DNA of 56,723 bases from CAZMGT01 sp964565895. GTDB taxonomy: Bacteria; Armatimonadota; Zipacnadia; UBA1398; CAZMGT01. The notes under the pieces were generated by a model. It was not told the DNA's origin. It made no database searches and was given only the letters and a program-made list of their open reading frames with translations. The DNA lies in the NCBI GenBank assembly GCA_964565895.1, contig CAZMGT010000019.1:1-56723 (forward strand). Direction: 5' to 3'. This document shows positions 42,535 to 50,473 of this stretch, piece after piece. A program made the position numbers and the translations under genes. Position 1 is the stretch's first letter; the number at the start of each line of letters is the position of its first letter.

Positions 42535-43521
42535 CTATTGCTTAGGCGCTAACCCGAGCAACTCAAGCATGGCCTTGCCCATTGCGTGGCCTATGTCGAA
42601 AAACGTCTCTGCGTTGCCGGAAAAGTGGTAGCCGCCGTCGTAACGCGGGTTTTCTTTGTAGTAGCACTTCGTTTCCACAAAACGCACCGTTTGCTTGAAT
42701 TCATCGTACTGCGCGACGGCCGCCTGCGCGCGCATTAGGGAAATTGCTCGGGGATGTTTAACGTTCACGCCGCCCTGACCCGTTTCCCCAATTACAAACG
42801 GGAGGTCCTTCACGCCGAGGTCGCGGCGAATGTCGCGGATGAGGTTTGCTAGGTTCTTCTCGTACTCGTCGTTAAATTTCTGGTTTATCCTGTCGTTCCA
42901 CCCTTGAAACCAAACGAACCCGGCAATCTCGTACCCTCCGCCGTCATAGTCTGGGAAATACTCCTTAAGATTTCCGAGAACTTCGCGCACATACTTAATT
43001 ACCTCGTGGTAGTAGCGCCCGACGACGACTTGGCCGGAGTCGATCTTTTCCTGAAGCTTTTTAGAAAGCTCGTACGGTATCTTGCCGGAGCTCGGCGGGC
43101 GGAAGTCAATGGCGAGGCTTTTTCCGCCCCAGGCGATCTTCAGGAGCAAAACCTGGTTTTCTAGGGCATCGCCGACGACGTGGCCAAACTCCAGCTCCGG
43201 GCCAAAGCGCTTGTCTGCGGGCGCACCGTAGCCCACAGTGAGCCCGCCCATTCTGTCGAAAAACCAAATCCACACGTCGTCGCGCACCACCCACTGGCCG
43301 TTCTCATCGACCAGGTGGGCATACTTGTCCTTCGTGGCAGGGTCCGAAACAAGCTGTCGCAGGTGTTCTACGCTGCCCCTGCCCTGCATGTTCGACTGGC
43401 CGACGAGAATGAACACCTTAACCGGGCTCTTTCCCGCCTGGGCGGCGAGACACGTCCCGCTGAAAACCCACGCGGCGCATAGCCCAAAAACAACCAACTT
43501 CGCAAGCCCATGCCGGACCAT
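42535..43521 (-). CDS. SASA-domain carbohydrate esterase (CE6/sialate O-acetylesterase-like), exported
   Basis: A 328-residue exported esterase. GGAGGA lies before the ATG at 43521 and the signal peptide ends at CLAAQ. The nucleophile serine block reads VFILVGQSNMQGRG, the SGNH/SASA signature. Further blocks are a Gly in KIAWGGKSL, an Asn in WFQGWNDR, and the terminal D-x2-H type pattern in YHFSGNAETFFDIGHAMG. CE6 enzymes remove acetyl groups from xylan; sialate esterases act on acetylated sialic acids. Xylan is the likelier target given the neighbouring glycan enzymes. Base composition is less GC-rich than the core genes. Confidence 0.85.
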   Translation of the reverse strand: MVRHGLAKLVVFGLCAAWVFSGTCLAAQAGKSPVKVFILVGQSNMQGRGSVEHLRQLVSDPATKDKYAHLVDENGQWVVRDDVWIWFFDRMGGLTVGYGAPADKRFGPELEFGHVVGDALENQVLLLKIAWGGKSLAIDFRPPSSGKIPYELSKKLQEKIDSGQVVVGRYYHEVIKYVREVLGNLKEYFPDYDGGGYEIAGFVWFQGWNDRINQKFNDEYEKNLANLIRDIRRDLGVKDLPFVIGETGQGGVNVKHPRAISLMRAQAAVAQYDEFKQTVRFVETKCYYKENPRYDGGYHFSGNAETFFDIGHAMGKAMLELLGLAPKQ

Positions 43522-43852
43522 TAGTGCATCCTCCTCCTTTTCTTTCCCTGGGCGGGGGTTCGCCCGCGACCGACGGCGTTCCTTCACCTTTCCCAGGTCC
43601 CTTGCCTGCTTGGTGGCCGCTGCTTGCTCCTCGCATCGCGTCGCCGACGTGGTCCCATGTTGCACCTGCTTGTTCGCAAAGCGTCAGCACTGCTCAGTCG
43701 CGCTGCTCTGGAACTTTCGCGCCCACGGGGCGTCACTAATAAGGGACAAAAGTGGGCCAATCCGCGGCCCTACCCCCGCATTCGGCCGCGGGCGACTTTA
43801 GCAGGCGCTGCGCACCACTTGCTGAACTCAACAATCTTTGGAGGAAACCGCA
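43522..43852. other. Divergent intergenic region between the esterase and the GH144-type gene
   Basis: About 330 bases that must contain promoters for both divergent genes. The last bases give GGAGG before the GTG at 43853. I see no tRNA, no strong hairpin and no believable protein in it, and could not pick a promoter with confidence. Confidence 0.4.
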
Positions 43853-45676
43853 GTGCTCCATGGCAGGCGAATCTTTCGTGAAATTTGTGCTAATGCGCTC
43901 CCTCTTTGCTCATCTCCAGTTTTTGGGGTTACTCGAACACTACTGTTAATTACGTTTGTTCTCTTTACGCCCTGTAACACATCTCAGGTGCGCCTGCACC
44001 GCGCTGCCCTACCGTCCAGTTTGGGTTGTCTAGTGAAGTTTCCGACACATCATTCGGTATGCTACGCGCAAGCCTCTGCCCGCAAGGCATTGTCTGTCAG
44101 GCGCAAGGTGATGTCCATCCCTGATCTCCGCGCAGAAGCACACGATTGTAGGGTCGACTTGCTGTGGCAACCAACTGAGGACCAGAATGTTGTCGGCTAC
44201 AACATCTACCGCGCGGATAAACCAACAGGGCCTTTTACCAAAATAAATAACCGGCCGCACAGACCACACCTATTCAGCGACTTTGTTGGTGAAAACGGAC
44301 GCACATACTACTATCGCATAACACTTGCATACAAAGATGGTACGGAATCGCCGCCGTCGCAACTGGTCAGCGCGACGCCCCAGCCCATGACCGAGGATGA
44401 GCTGTTAACGTCCGTGCAAAAAGCCGTGTTTCGCTATTTCTGGGATTGGGCGCACCCGGTAAGCGGCCTTGCGCGCGAGCGCGACGGCTCCCGCGACATC
44501 TGCGCATCCGGCGCGACGGGTTTTGGGGTAATGGCGATCATGATCGGCGCGGAGCGCGGGTTTGTAAGCCGCACGCAAGCTGCGCAGCGAATGTTAAAAA
44601 TCCTGCGCTTTCTGCAAGAGACGGCGCCGAGATATCACGGCGCGTGGTCGCACTGGATTAACGGCCGCACGGGGGCGACGATCCCCTTTGCCAAGAAAAA
44701 CGGCGTGCGCGCGGACGACGGAGGGGACCTCGTCGAAACCTCGTTTTTAATGCAAGGGCTGCTCGCTGCCCGCCAGTACTTCGATCGCGACGACCCGGTG
44801 GAAAATGAAATTCGCAGGCGCATTACTACCCTCTGGCACGAAGTTGAGTGGAACTGGTACTTGCGAACGCCCGGCGGGAAAACACTGTATTGGCACTGGT
44901 CGCCGCGGTATCAATGGATGATGAATCACCGCATCGGCGGAGAATTCAACGAATGTATGATTACCTATATTCTCGCCATCGCTTCTCCAACACATCCCAT
45001 ACCTCCCTCATGCTATTACGACGGATGGGTGCGCAACCCGAAAAGGTATGTCAACGGCAACACCTATTTTGGTTATAAGCAGTGGGTCGGCCGACCAATG
45101 GGGGGACCGCTTTTCTTCACGCACTACTCATTTTTAGGATTTGATCCACGCGGCAAGCGGGACAGGTTTTGCAACTACTTCGAAAACAACCGCAACATTA
45201 GCCTAATTCACCGCGCGTATTGTATGGCCAACCCAAAAGGGTTTGTGGGATACGGTCCGCTTGTCTGGGGGCTGACCGCTTGCGCCGGGCCGGACGGCTA
45301 TAAGGCCCGCTGCCCGGGCAAGATGGACGACGGAACAATTGCCCCCACGGCGGCGCTCAGCGCTATGCCCTATACGCCGCGCGAGTCGCTCGATACGCTG
45401 AAACATTACTACTATAAGCTGGGCAAGAAGATCTGGGGGACGTTTGGCTTCAAAGACGCGTTTAACTTGGGGCGCGACTGGGTGGCTAGCGGGTATATTG
45501 GGATCGACCAAGGGCCGATCATTTGCATGATTGAGAATTTCCGCAGCGAGCTTTGCTGGCGGATGTTCATGCGCAACAAGGAGATCGAGGCTGCCCTACG
45601 GGCGATGGGGTGGAAGCTGGAAAGCCCCGGAACGAAACCGGCAGCGATTTGGGGGACGGAGCTGTACCTCCTGTGA
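43853..45676 (+). CDS. Glucoamylase-like family glycoside hydrolase (PF10091, GH144-type) with N-terminal fibronectin-III domain
   Basis: A 607-residue protein. A GTG at 43853, eight bases after GGAGG, is preferred; TTG at 43838 is in frame. A hydrophobic stretch near residues 28-40 (LLLITFVLFTPC) suggests export. Residues about 85-175 read as an FN3 domain (VDLLWQPTEDQNVVGYNIYR). The catalytic (alpha/alpha)6 domain starts at TEDELLTSVQKAVFRYFWDW and includes SGATGFGVMAIMIGAERG, the EFNECMITYILAIASPTH block and a DQGPIICMIENFRS end. Relatives cut beta-1,2-glucan (GH144) or are annotated glucoamylase. The gene overlaps the next by four bases. Confidence 0.86.
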   Translation: MLHGRRIFREICANALPLCSSPVFGVTRTLLLITFVLFTPCNTSQVRLHRAALPSSLGCLVKFPTHHSVCYAQASARKALSVRRKVMSIPDLRAEAHDCRVDLLWQPTEDQNVVGYNIYRADKPTGPFTKINNRPHRPHLFSDFVGENGRTYYYRITLAYKDGTESPPSQLVSATPQPMTEDELLTSVQKAVFRYFWDWAHPVSGLARERDGSRDICASGATGFGVMAIMIGAERGFVSRTQAAQRMLKILRFLQETAPRYHGAWSHWINGRTGATIPFAKKNGVRADDGGDLVETSFLMQGLLAARQYFDRDDPVENEIRRRITTLWHEVEWNWYLRTPGGKTLYWHWSPRYQWMMNHRIGGEFNECMITYILAIASPTHPIPPSCYYDGWVRNPKRYVNGNTYFGYKQWVGRPMGGPLFFTHYSFLGFDPRGKRDRFCNYFENNRNISLIHRAYCMANPKGFVGYGPLVWGLTACAGPDGYKARCPGKMDDGTIAPTAALSAMPYTPRESLDTLKHYYYKLGKKIWGTFGFKDAFNLGRDWVASGYIGIDQGPIICMIENFRSELCWRMFMRNKEIEAALRAMGWKLESPGTKPAAIWGTELYLL

Positions 45677-46299
45677 CCGGCCGCAGCGTGCCTGCTCCGC
45701 TTGGGATCCGCCGGCAGAACAGCGTTTCCGACAGGCCTCTTGCGCGGCGGATTGCCCGGGGCGCGGGATGGCTTGCCCTCGCCTTGTGCGCCGCCGCGGT
45801 TGCCGCGTGGCTGGCGCGAGGCTGGCTCTATGTAACGCTGATGCACTACCAACCGCAAACTGCGGCCACGCCCAAGGTGGCGTTCTCCGTGAACGACGTC
45901 GCGCGGAGCGTCGAGCAAACGCTCGAACATGTCTCTGCCACCCGCCGGCTGGACGAGCGCGAGCTTCTGGAGGCTGTAGCGCAAGCAGTAGCCGCGGAGC
46001 TGTACGACCCGCGCTTTCCGCTGGCGCTCTGGGCCAGGGGCGCGCGGAGCAAGGTCGGCACGAACTGCCGCGGCTATTCCAGGGTCACCGCGCGGGCCAT
46101 TAACGACCTCGCGCAGAGATGGAACCTCGCTTTGCGCGCGGATGTTGTGTATGGCCGCATCTCGGGCCCGACGATCGATGGCGGCCACTTTTGGGTGCGG
46201 GTTATTAACGAGCGCACGGGGGACGTCGTTTACATTGATCCACTGCTTTATGACCTGCTGAGGATCGTCGACGTCAGCGCATGCATCGCGAAACCCTAG
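45673..46299 (+). CDS. Membrane-anchored transglutaminase-like cysteine protein
   Basis: A 208-residue protein starting at a GTG that overlaps the previous stop (GTGA). One membrane helix (about residues 30-52, GWLALALCAAAVAAWLARGW) is followed by an extracytoplasmic domain. The end carries a plausible Cys-His-Asp set: C in TNCRGYSR, H in DGGHFWVRV and D in VYIDPLLYD, the order used by transglutaminase-like and NlpC-type cysteine enzymes. The fold assignment is inferred from these short motifs only. Coupling to the GH144-type gene suggests a shared role. Confidence 0.5.
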   Translation: MTGRSVPAPLGIRRQNSVSDRPLARRIARGAGWLALALCAAAVAAWLARGWLYVTLMHYQPQTAATPKVAFSVNDVARSVEQTLEHVSATRRLDERELLEAVAQAVAAELYDPRFPLALWARGARSKVGTNCRGYSRVTARAINDLAQRWNLALRADVVYGRISGPTIDGGHFWVRVINERTGDVVYIDPLLYDLLRIVDVSACIAKP

Positions 46300-46431
46300 C
46301 GCACACGGGCGAGCTTTTCGCGGCAAGCGGATTGGCCAACAATAGGCTATGCGCAGGCGCTTTCCAGCGCGAAGCGATGGTTGCAAAAGCTGCTTTCAGC
46401 TTTCTCGTGACGGCCGGCTGGCTTGAGGGTA

Positions 46432-47778
46432 TTAGCCGACGAGCTGGGGAAGCTTCGGGACGGTGTATTGCTCGTCGATCTCTTGTTCGGTCATTCCTGT
46501 TAGCTTTTCCGCCGCTTGCAAGGCGTAGTGTTTGAGCCCCTGGGCTTGCTTTTCGGAAACGGGCTGGAACCCGTGCACACCGGCCATTTGGTTGCGAATG
46601 ATAAGAGCGCTCTCGAATATGGGCGCCCAGCGGCCCCTTTTCTCGTCGAAGCGCACAAGCTCTGTAGCTTGCGGGTGGCCAAGCAGCGCAAGCAGAACAT
46701 AGGCTTCAACCAGCCCGAGCTTGCCTACGTGCGGATACTGCCCGCGAAAGCGATCCTGCACATCCTGAGGGATCTTCGACCAGTCCGGATCCGACGTATC
46801 GAACTGTAAATCGTTCCATTCCCACAGCCAAACCTGCGCGGCGAGCTCTAGCGTGCGGTAGTAAAGCAAAATCGCCCCGTCGTACTGCCCGCGGCGCAGC
46901 CTGGTGCCTGCTGCGGCGACGACCCACGGGGCGTGCTCATAAGAGGGCTTTTGGGTATTAGCGCGAGAAGCTCTTTGTTTCAACTCCCGCAGTTTGCCCG
47001 CAACTTGGGTGAGACCTGCGAGATACGGTTTTCCGCGTGCTACGCGTTCGAGGTCCTCGGCCGCTTTGTCGAACTCTGCGGAGAGGTCCTTTTTAAAGTG
47101 CAAGAAGCGGTCGAGCTTGTCGGCGAGGTCGGCAGTTTTTTGCAGCGCCTGGCCTAGCACGTGGATCACTAGATCGCTTGCGCGGGCGCGCGAGAATAGC
47201 TCGCGCGCCGCTGTGAAGTTGCCGCGGTTGAATTGCTCCACGCCGGCCTGGAGCTCCGGGAGGCAAATGTTTTCGTAGAGTCCGCCAAGCTTGACGACGC
47301 GCATCGTTGAGGGGTCGGGCTCGCCCCGTTCGTCGTAGCGCACGTGGACATAGCACATGGAAATGCCCAGATGCGTGGCTGCAGCAATCGCTCCAGCGCT
47401 CATCCACTTCCTGCCCCCGGTGCAGTCCAGGAGCACTTCTTCTGGAGGAACGCCACAGGTGTTTGTTAGCCAGTCGTAAGCGTCGAGACAATGAGAGACC
47501 ACGCGGCCAATTTCGGCGGAGTCGTCCTCCGTCTCCAGCGTCTTGCAGCTCGACAATCGCAAGTTTGCTGCAGCTTGGATATCGTCCAGACTTTTCCTGC
47601 AGTTTTCACTCGCTGTGGCAATGAACACGACATGTGTTGGCTTCAGCTGGGCGATGGAGAACTTTATTTGCTCCGCCTGCGCGCCAACGGTAACGATGAG
47701 CCCGCGCTTGCCGCGGTTGTCTGGCGAGGAGCGCTCTTGTTCTCCCTCTTTGCCCGCGCGGGGTAGTTTGCTTGCCAT
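46432..47778 (-). CDS. CRISPR ancillary CARF-HEPN nuclease, TIGR02710 (Cas02710) family
   Basis: A 448-residue protein. The N-terminus is a CARF Rossmann fold (GLIVTVGAQAEQIKFSI near residue 28, then VLLDCTGGRKWMSAGAIAAA near 115) that should bind cyclic oligoadenylate. A helical middle follows. The C-terminus has a HEPN ribonuclease motif R395-N-x5-H402 within LIIRNQMAGVHGF. Families of this kind are RNases switched on by the signal made by Cas10. The gene is the last of the locus and its ATG overlaps the cas6 stop by one base (TAATG). The ligand size (cA4 or cA6) cannot be told from sequence. Confidence 0.82.
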   Translation of the reverse strand: MASKLPRAGKEGEQERSSPDNRGKRGLIVTVGAQAEQIKFSIAQLKPTHVVFIATASENCRKSLDDIQAAANLRLSSCKTLETEDDSAEIGRVVSHCLDAYDWLTNTCGVPPEEVLLDCTGGRKWMSAGAIAAATHLGISMCYVHVRYDERGEPDPSTMRVVKLGGLYENICLPELQAGVEQFNRGNFTAARELFSRARASDLVIHVLGQALQKTADLADKLDRFLHFKKDLSAEFDKAAEDLERVARGKPYLAGLTQVAGKLRELKQRASRANTQKPSYEHAPWVVAAAGTRLRRGQYDGAILLYYRTLELAAQVWLWEWNDLQFDTSDPDWSKIPQDVQDRFRGQYPHVGKLGLVEAYVLLALLGHPQATELVRFDEKRGRWAPIFESALIIRNQMAGVHGFQPVSEKQAQGLKHYALQAAEKLTGMTEQEIDEQYTVPKLPQLVG

Positions 47779-48641
47779 TATTGCTCGCCCCCCTCAGTGT
47801 TTGGTTCGATACGGCTGCACTGGCCCATGCCCATGGTTGTGCGGTAGCCTACTCCAGCGAAGAACGCAAAGTCGGCAAGCACGCTTAACGCGCGTAGGGT
47901 TTGCTCATCGTGTTTCCCCAGCAGCTCATAGGTGCACCTGCCTACGGCTCCCACCGATTTGTGCTTAGGATACACCCAAAGCTTGCTGCTCAGCCGGAGC
48001 TGGCTGATCACGATGTCGTCTAGCACCTCGTCGGGAAGCGGCGCGGGAAGAGGCACGGGCGAATAACTCTCCCACTTTCGGCGCAGCCCACCGAACACTT
48101 GCAGGGGCAAGGGGATGGGCAGGTTGCGCAGGTTTTGCCGAAAGGCAGTGGGCGAGTGAAAGCGGAGGGTAACCGTTCGCACAGGAGCGGCGAGGCAGAC
48201 GAGCTCGCTAAAGCTAGTTAGCCTGCCTAGGCTTCTGCGCCCGGGCTCTGGAGCACCCTCCTGGTCTGAGTCGGGCTCTTGGAATACGTCGAGGAGCTGA
48301 AAGGTGTGGCCGGCGATCTCTAGCCGCGCCTTTTTAGCAAGCAGCCCACAGACGACGCTTGAGAGAACGTCGTACAGCCGCTGGTCGAGCGTGGTAAAGC
48401 GAAAGCGGCACTCGGTGTACTTGGGAATGTGCACCTGTTCCTCTTCGGGCCGTACCCTGCTGGTCAGTGAGGAGACAGTAAACGGCTTAAATTTCGCGTC
48501 GTCGTGGCAGCGCTTGGCGAGAGAAGGGTCTGCGCTGCGCACCCAGTCTAGGACGAGGGCATATGTGAGGTGCCCGGAGGGATAGGGAAGCAGGGCATCG
48601 GCCAGCGGATAGACCCTGACATCAACTGACGCGAGGGTCAT
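47778..48641 (-). CDS. cas6: CRISPR-associated endoribonuclease Cas6
   Basis: A 287-residue RAMP protein that cuts pre-crRNA within repeats. The N-terminal half has a ferredoxin-like start (ASVDVRVYPLADALLPYPSGH). The C-terminal glycine-rich loop reads FFAGVGYRTTMGMGQ, the typical Cas6 end, preceded by two RAMP strands (VRTVTLRFHSPTAFRQN). A catalytic histidine is not certain; H28 is a candidate. It lies upstream of the TIGR02710 gene and downstream of the repeat/small-gene insertion. No repeat for it to process is present in this window. Confidence 0.85.
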   Translation of the reverse strand: MTLASVDVRVYPLADALLPYPSGHLTYALVLDWVRSADPSLAKRCHDDAKFKPFTVSSLTSRVRPEEEQVHIPKYTECRFRFTTLDQRLYDVLSSVVCGLLAKKARLEIAGHTFQLLDVFQEPDSDQEGAPEPGRRSLGRLTSFSELVCLAAPVRTVTLRFHSPTAFRQNLRNLPIPLPLQVFGGLRRKWESYSPVPLPAPLPDEVLDDIVISQLRLSSKLWVYPKHKSVGAVGRCTYELLGKHDEQTLRALSVLADFAFFAGVGYRTTMGMGQCSRIEPNTEGGEQ

Positions 48642-48738
48642 AGCGAGACACCGTCCCTGGGAGCGGTTCTCTCCGTGTGGGAGGCATTCCTGCGCAAGGC
48701 GAGATTAGAGAGGGCGAGGGCCGGTCGGCATAGCGCAC

Positions 48739-48765
48739 TGTCCCCATGGACATTTCCCCTATTCT
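48739..48765 (-). repeat. Palindromic repeat copy A (27 bp)
   Basis: Read on the minus strand it begins AGAATAGGGGAAATGTCC and ends ATGGGGACA. TGTCC and GGACA form a short inverted pair. It differs from copy B at one base and from copy C at four. Copy A starts 82 bases before copy B and lacks the GTCCTAA flank shared by B and C. It lies about 100 bases upstream of the cas6 start. Confidence 0.8.
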
Positions 48766-48770
48766 GACCG

Positions 48771-49019
48771 CTACGGAGGCCCTGCGCTCCGGGGCGGACG
48801 TATACTGCGTCCCGTCCTAATGTCCCCATGGACATTTCCCCTGTTCTTACCCCTTCGCAACCAGCTTTCAATTTGCCAGTCCGGCACGTCTAGTGCCTCA
48901 GAAATCTGCCTAACCGATAACTCAAACCTCAGCGCAATAACCTCCCCAGGAGTTTGCCGCTTTTCCGTCCGACAACACGGCGGACAATGCGGCGACCAAC
49001 TTTGCCTTTGGAGACTGCG
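48771..49019 (-). pseudogene. Helix-turn-helix-like open frame without a proper start
   Basis: An open frame of 82 codons with no ATG, GTG or TTG before its conserved-looking core. It reads GEVIALRFELSVRQISEAL followed by DVPDWQIESWLRRGKN, a good match to a helix-turn-helix of the recombinase or transposase kind. It then runs straight through repeat copy B as NRGNVHGD. It overlaps the end of the 49-residue gene in another frame; a -1 slip on the GGGG at the overlap would join the two. It could be a decayed transposase or regulator end, a frameshift product or chance. I consider it a remnant. Confidence 0.4.
48821..48847 (-). repeat. Palindromic repeat copy B (27 bp)
   Basis: One mismatch to copy A. 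It shares with copy C the seven-base extension GTCCTAA on its plus-strand left side. Read on the minus strand it encodes N-R-G-N-V-H-G-D in the frame of the helix-turn-helix-like region. It bounds the small-gene segment on the cas6 side. Confidence 0.8.
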
Positions 49020-49078
49020 TTAATGTCCCCAAGCAGACGGGCAACCATGTAGAGAAAGCTTCGCAACTCCCTCAACAT
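48929..49078 (-). CDS. Small basic 49-residue protein of unknown function
   Basis: ATG at 49078, preceded by GGAGGG at seven bases, one of the best ribosome-binding sites in the locus; TGA at 48929-48931. The product starts MLRELRSFLYMVARLLGDIN, with an amphipathic or hydrophobic helix, and ends in a regular Arg/Lys/Gly pattern (VGRRIVRRVVGRKSGKLLGR). The charge is strongly positive, suggesting nucleic-acid or membrane binding. I do not recognise a named family with certainty. It lies between repeats B and C, in the gap between the broken cas1 and cas6, and is too short for many gene callers. Function unknown. Confidence 0.6.
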   Translation of the reverse strand: MLRELRSFLYMVARLLGDINAVSKGKVGRRIVRRVVGRKSGKLLGRLLR

Positions 49079-49194
49079 TACTCATCCCTCCAGCTTGCGA
49101 ATTCTACCCTCAACGCGGGGCGGAGTCCCTGGTTCCGCCCAGCGTTTGGTTGCACGTATGCAGACAATCCTCGCATCGTCCGTCCAAGTCCTAA

Positions 49195-49221
49195 TGTCCC
49201 CATGTGCATTTCTTCTATTCT
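49195..49221 (-). repeat. Palindromic repeat copy C (27 bp), breaking cas1
   Basis: Four mismatches to copy A, and it shares the GTCCTAA flank with copy B. The stop codon of the cas1 fragment (TAG, 49215-49217) lies inside this repeat, so the repeat is the point at which the cas1 reading frame is lost. Copy C lies 374 bases from copy B, and the two bracket the small-gene segment. Confidence 0.75.
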
Positions 49222-49415
49222 CGCTCGGCGACGGTATCGATCCCCCGGCGTAGGAGCAGGCCCAGGGTGCCGCTGGTTAGCGCGGCGTTGCCAATAATGG
49301 CCACGCGCTCGATGTCTTTGGCGCGGGCCTGGGCAAGCGCGCGGCCGCCCTTGCGCACAACGAGGCGCCGACCACACTTGTGGAGCGAAGCACCGGGCTC
49401 GTCGAGATGAAGCAC
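49215..49415 (-). pseudogene. cas1: Truncated cas1 (N-terminal about 66 residues)
   Basis: From the GTG at 49415 the frame reads LHLDEPGASLHKCGRRLVV, then KDIERVAIIGNAALTSGTL and LLLRRGIDTVAERE, and stops. This is the beta-rich N-terminal domain of Cas1, the spacer integrase, normally about 300-340 residues. The catalytic Glu, His and Asp of the C-terminal domain are all missing, and no further Cas1 sequence is seen downstream. The stop falls within repeat C. It follows csm5 by 11 bases, as expected for a csm-cas1 operon. It cannot support spacer acquisition. Confidence 0.75.
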
Positions 49416-49426
49416 AGGGAAGGTGT

Positions 49427-50473
49427 TTACCCTGCCTTTTCCGCGCGTTCTATGGCGAGCAGGGCCCAGCCCATGGGCCACTTATCCTCGGCGACGCGGC
49501 GGGTTTTCGGGGCGGGCTTGGTCCAGTCGATGGTCATTCCCTGGCGGCCGGTACCCCAGCCGAGGCGGAGGTAGGTTGTTTGCCCAGGAAGGGAGTTTGC
49601 CATTTTGCTCGCTTTCTCAAAGGATTCAAGGAGACACCTGTGTATTTCCGTCTGGCCGTGTTCTTTCCAGTAGTTAAGCTCCTGCCGAAACACTTCGCCG
49701 TAGAACCGCTCGCAGGCCTGCGCGACTTCGGCTAGGTCGAACCACCTTTTGCCGAAGTGCCGACGTATAGCTTTTTCGTCAAGAATTGCGGCGTCGAAGT
49801 CAAACCTTACGTCGTCGCCGGTGGCTAGGGACGGAGTTGTTTCGCATAGGCCAATTTGGGCAAATTGGCCGCTTCCACCGAGGTTAAAGTGGGCTACGCG
49901 GCAAAAGCGGTTAGGCTCATTAGAGGGCTGGGAGTCAGAGATTTTGAGCACGCGGAAGGGATCTTCCTGAGCAACAAAGCCCCTGCCCGAACGACTGCGG
50001 TAACCAAGCAGCTCGGGCTCAACGCGCCTGCTGTCTTTTGGCAGACCGCCTCTTGCTTGAGCGAGAGCGTAGAGGTACCCCGTGCGCAGGGCGCCTTTGA
50101 GGCTGCTCCCCGGGATGTAGGGCTTGAAATCGAGAGCCGTTCTTGCGGCTAGCGCGACGCGCAGCGAGGCCTGGCCGACCCTTAGGCCGCGGGCGACGAG
50201 GCTTTCGAACTCCGCAGACACCGGGCCGTGGTATAGGCAGGACTCCTCGGTGGCCACTTTCTGCACGAACGCGCGAAGGGCGGGCAGGTCATTTTTGTCG
50301 ATAAGAGCCCAAAGCTCGCCGTAATGTCGGGGGCTGAGGCTTTCGATCAGCTTTCCCAAGTCGTGCCGGTGGAGCATGTGCTCGGCAATGGTGTACTCGA
50401 GGGGCTCGATCTCCTCGCCCGTGCCGATATGGATCGGGGTAATGGGCACGAGGGTAAGGCGATAGGAAATCAT
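49427..50473 (-). CDS. csm5: Type III-A CRISPR protein Csm5
   Basis: A 348-residue RAMP (Cas7-like) that caps the crRNA 3' side of the Csm complex. It has the usual Csm5 entry LVPITPIHIGTGEEIEPLEY, the YIPGSSLKGALRTGYL glycine-containing segment and a C-terminal YLRLGWGTGRQGM loop. The ATG overlaps the csm4 stop by four bases. It is followed by the cas1 remnant. Confidence 0.9.
   Translation of the reverse strand: MISYRLTLVPITPIHIGTGEEIEPLEYTIAEHMLHRHDLGKLIESLSPRHYGELWALIDKNDLPALRAFVQKVATEESCLYHGPVSAEFESLVARGLRVGQASLRVALAARTALDFKPYIPGSSLKGALRTGYLYALAQARGGLPKDSRRVEPELLGYRSRSGRGFVAQEDPFRVLKISDSQPSNEPNRFCRVAHFNLGGSGQFAQIGLCETTPSLATGDDVRFDFDAAILDEKAIRRHFGKRWFDLAEVAQACERFYGEVFRQELNYWKEHGQTEIHRCLLESFEKASKMANSLPGQTTYLRLGWGTGRQGMTIDWTKPAPKTRRVAEDKWPMGWALLAIERAEKAG

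Noticed and set aside
46386..46403. AAAGCTG/CAGCTTT hairpin between the transglutaminase-like and CARF-HEPN genes as a terminator
   Set aside because: The stem is only 7 bp and no T-run follows on either strand, so termination is not supported.
49020..49040. A fourth repeat-like site (TAATGTCCCC) near 49.02 kb
   Set aside because: Only ten bases match and they lie within the coding frame of the small protein; chance similarity is likely.
48739..49221. Degenerate CRISPR array between cas1 and cas6
   Set aside because: Only 27 bases are conserved, spacing is irregular (82 and 374), and the intervening sequence holds a gene with a ribosome-binding site, so it does not behave like repeat-spacer units.
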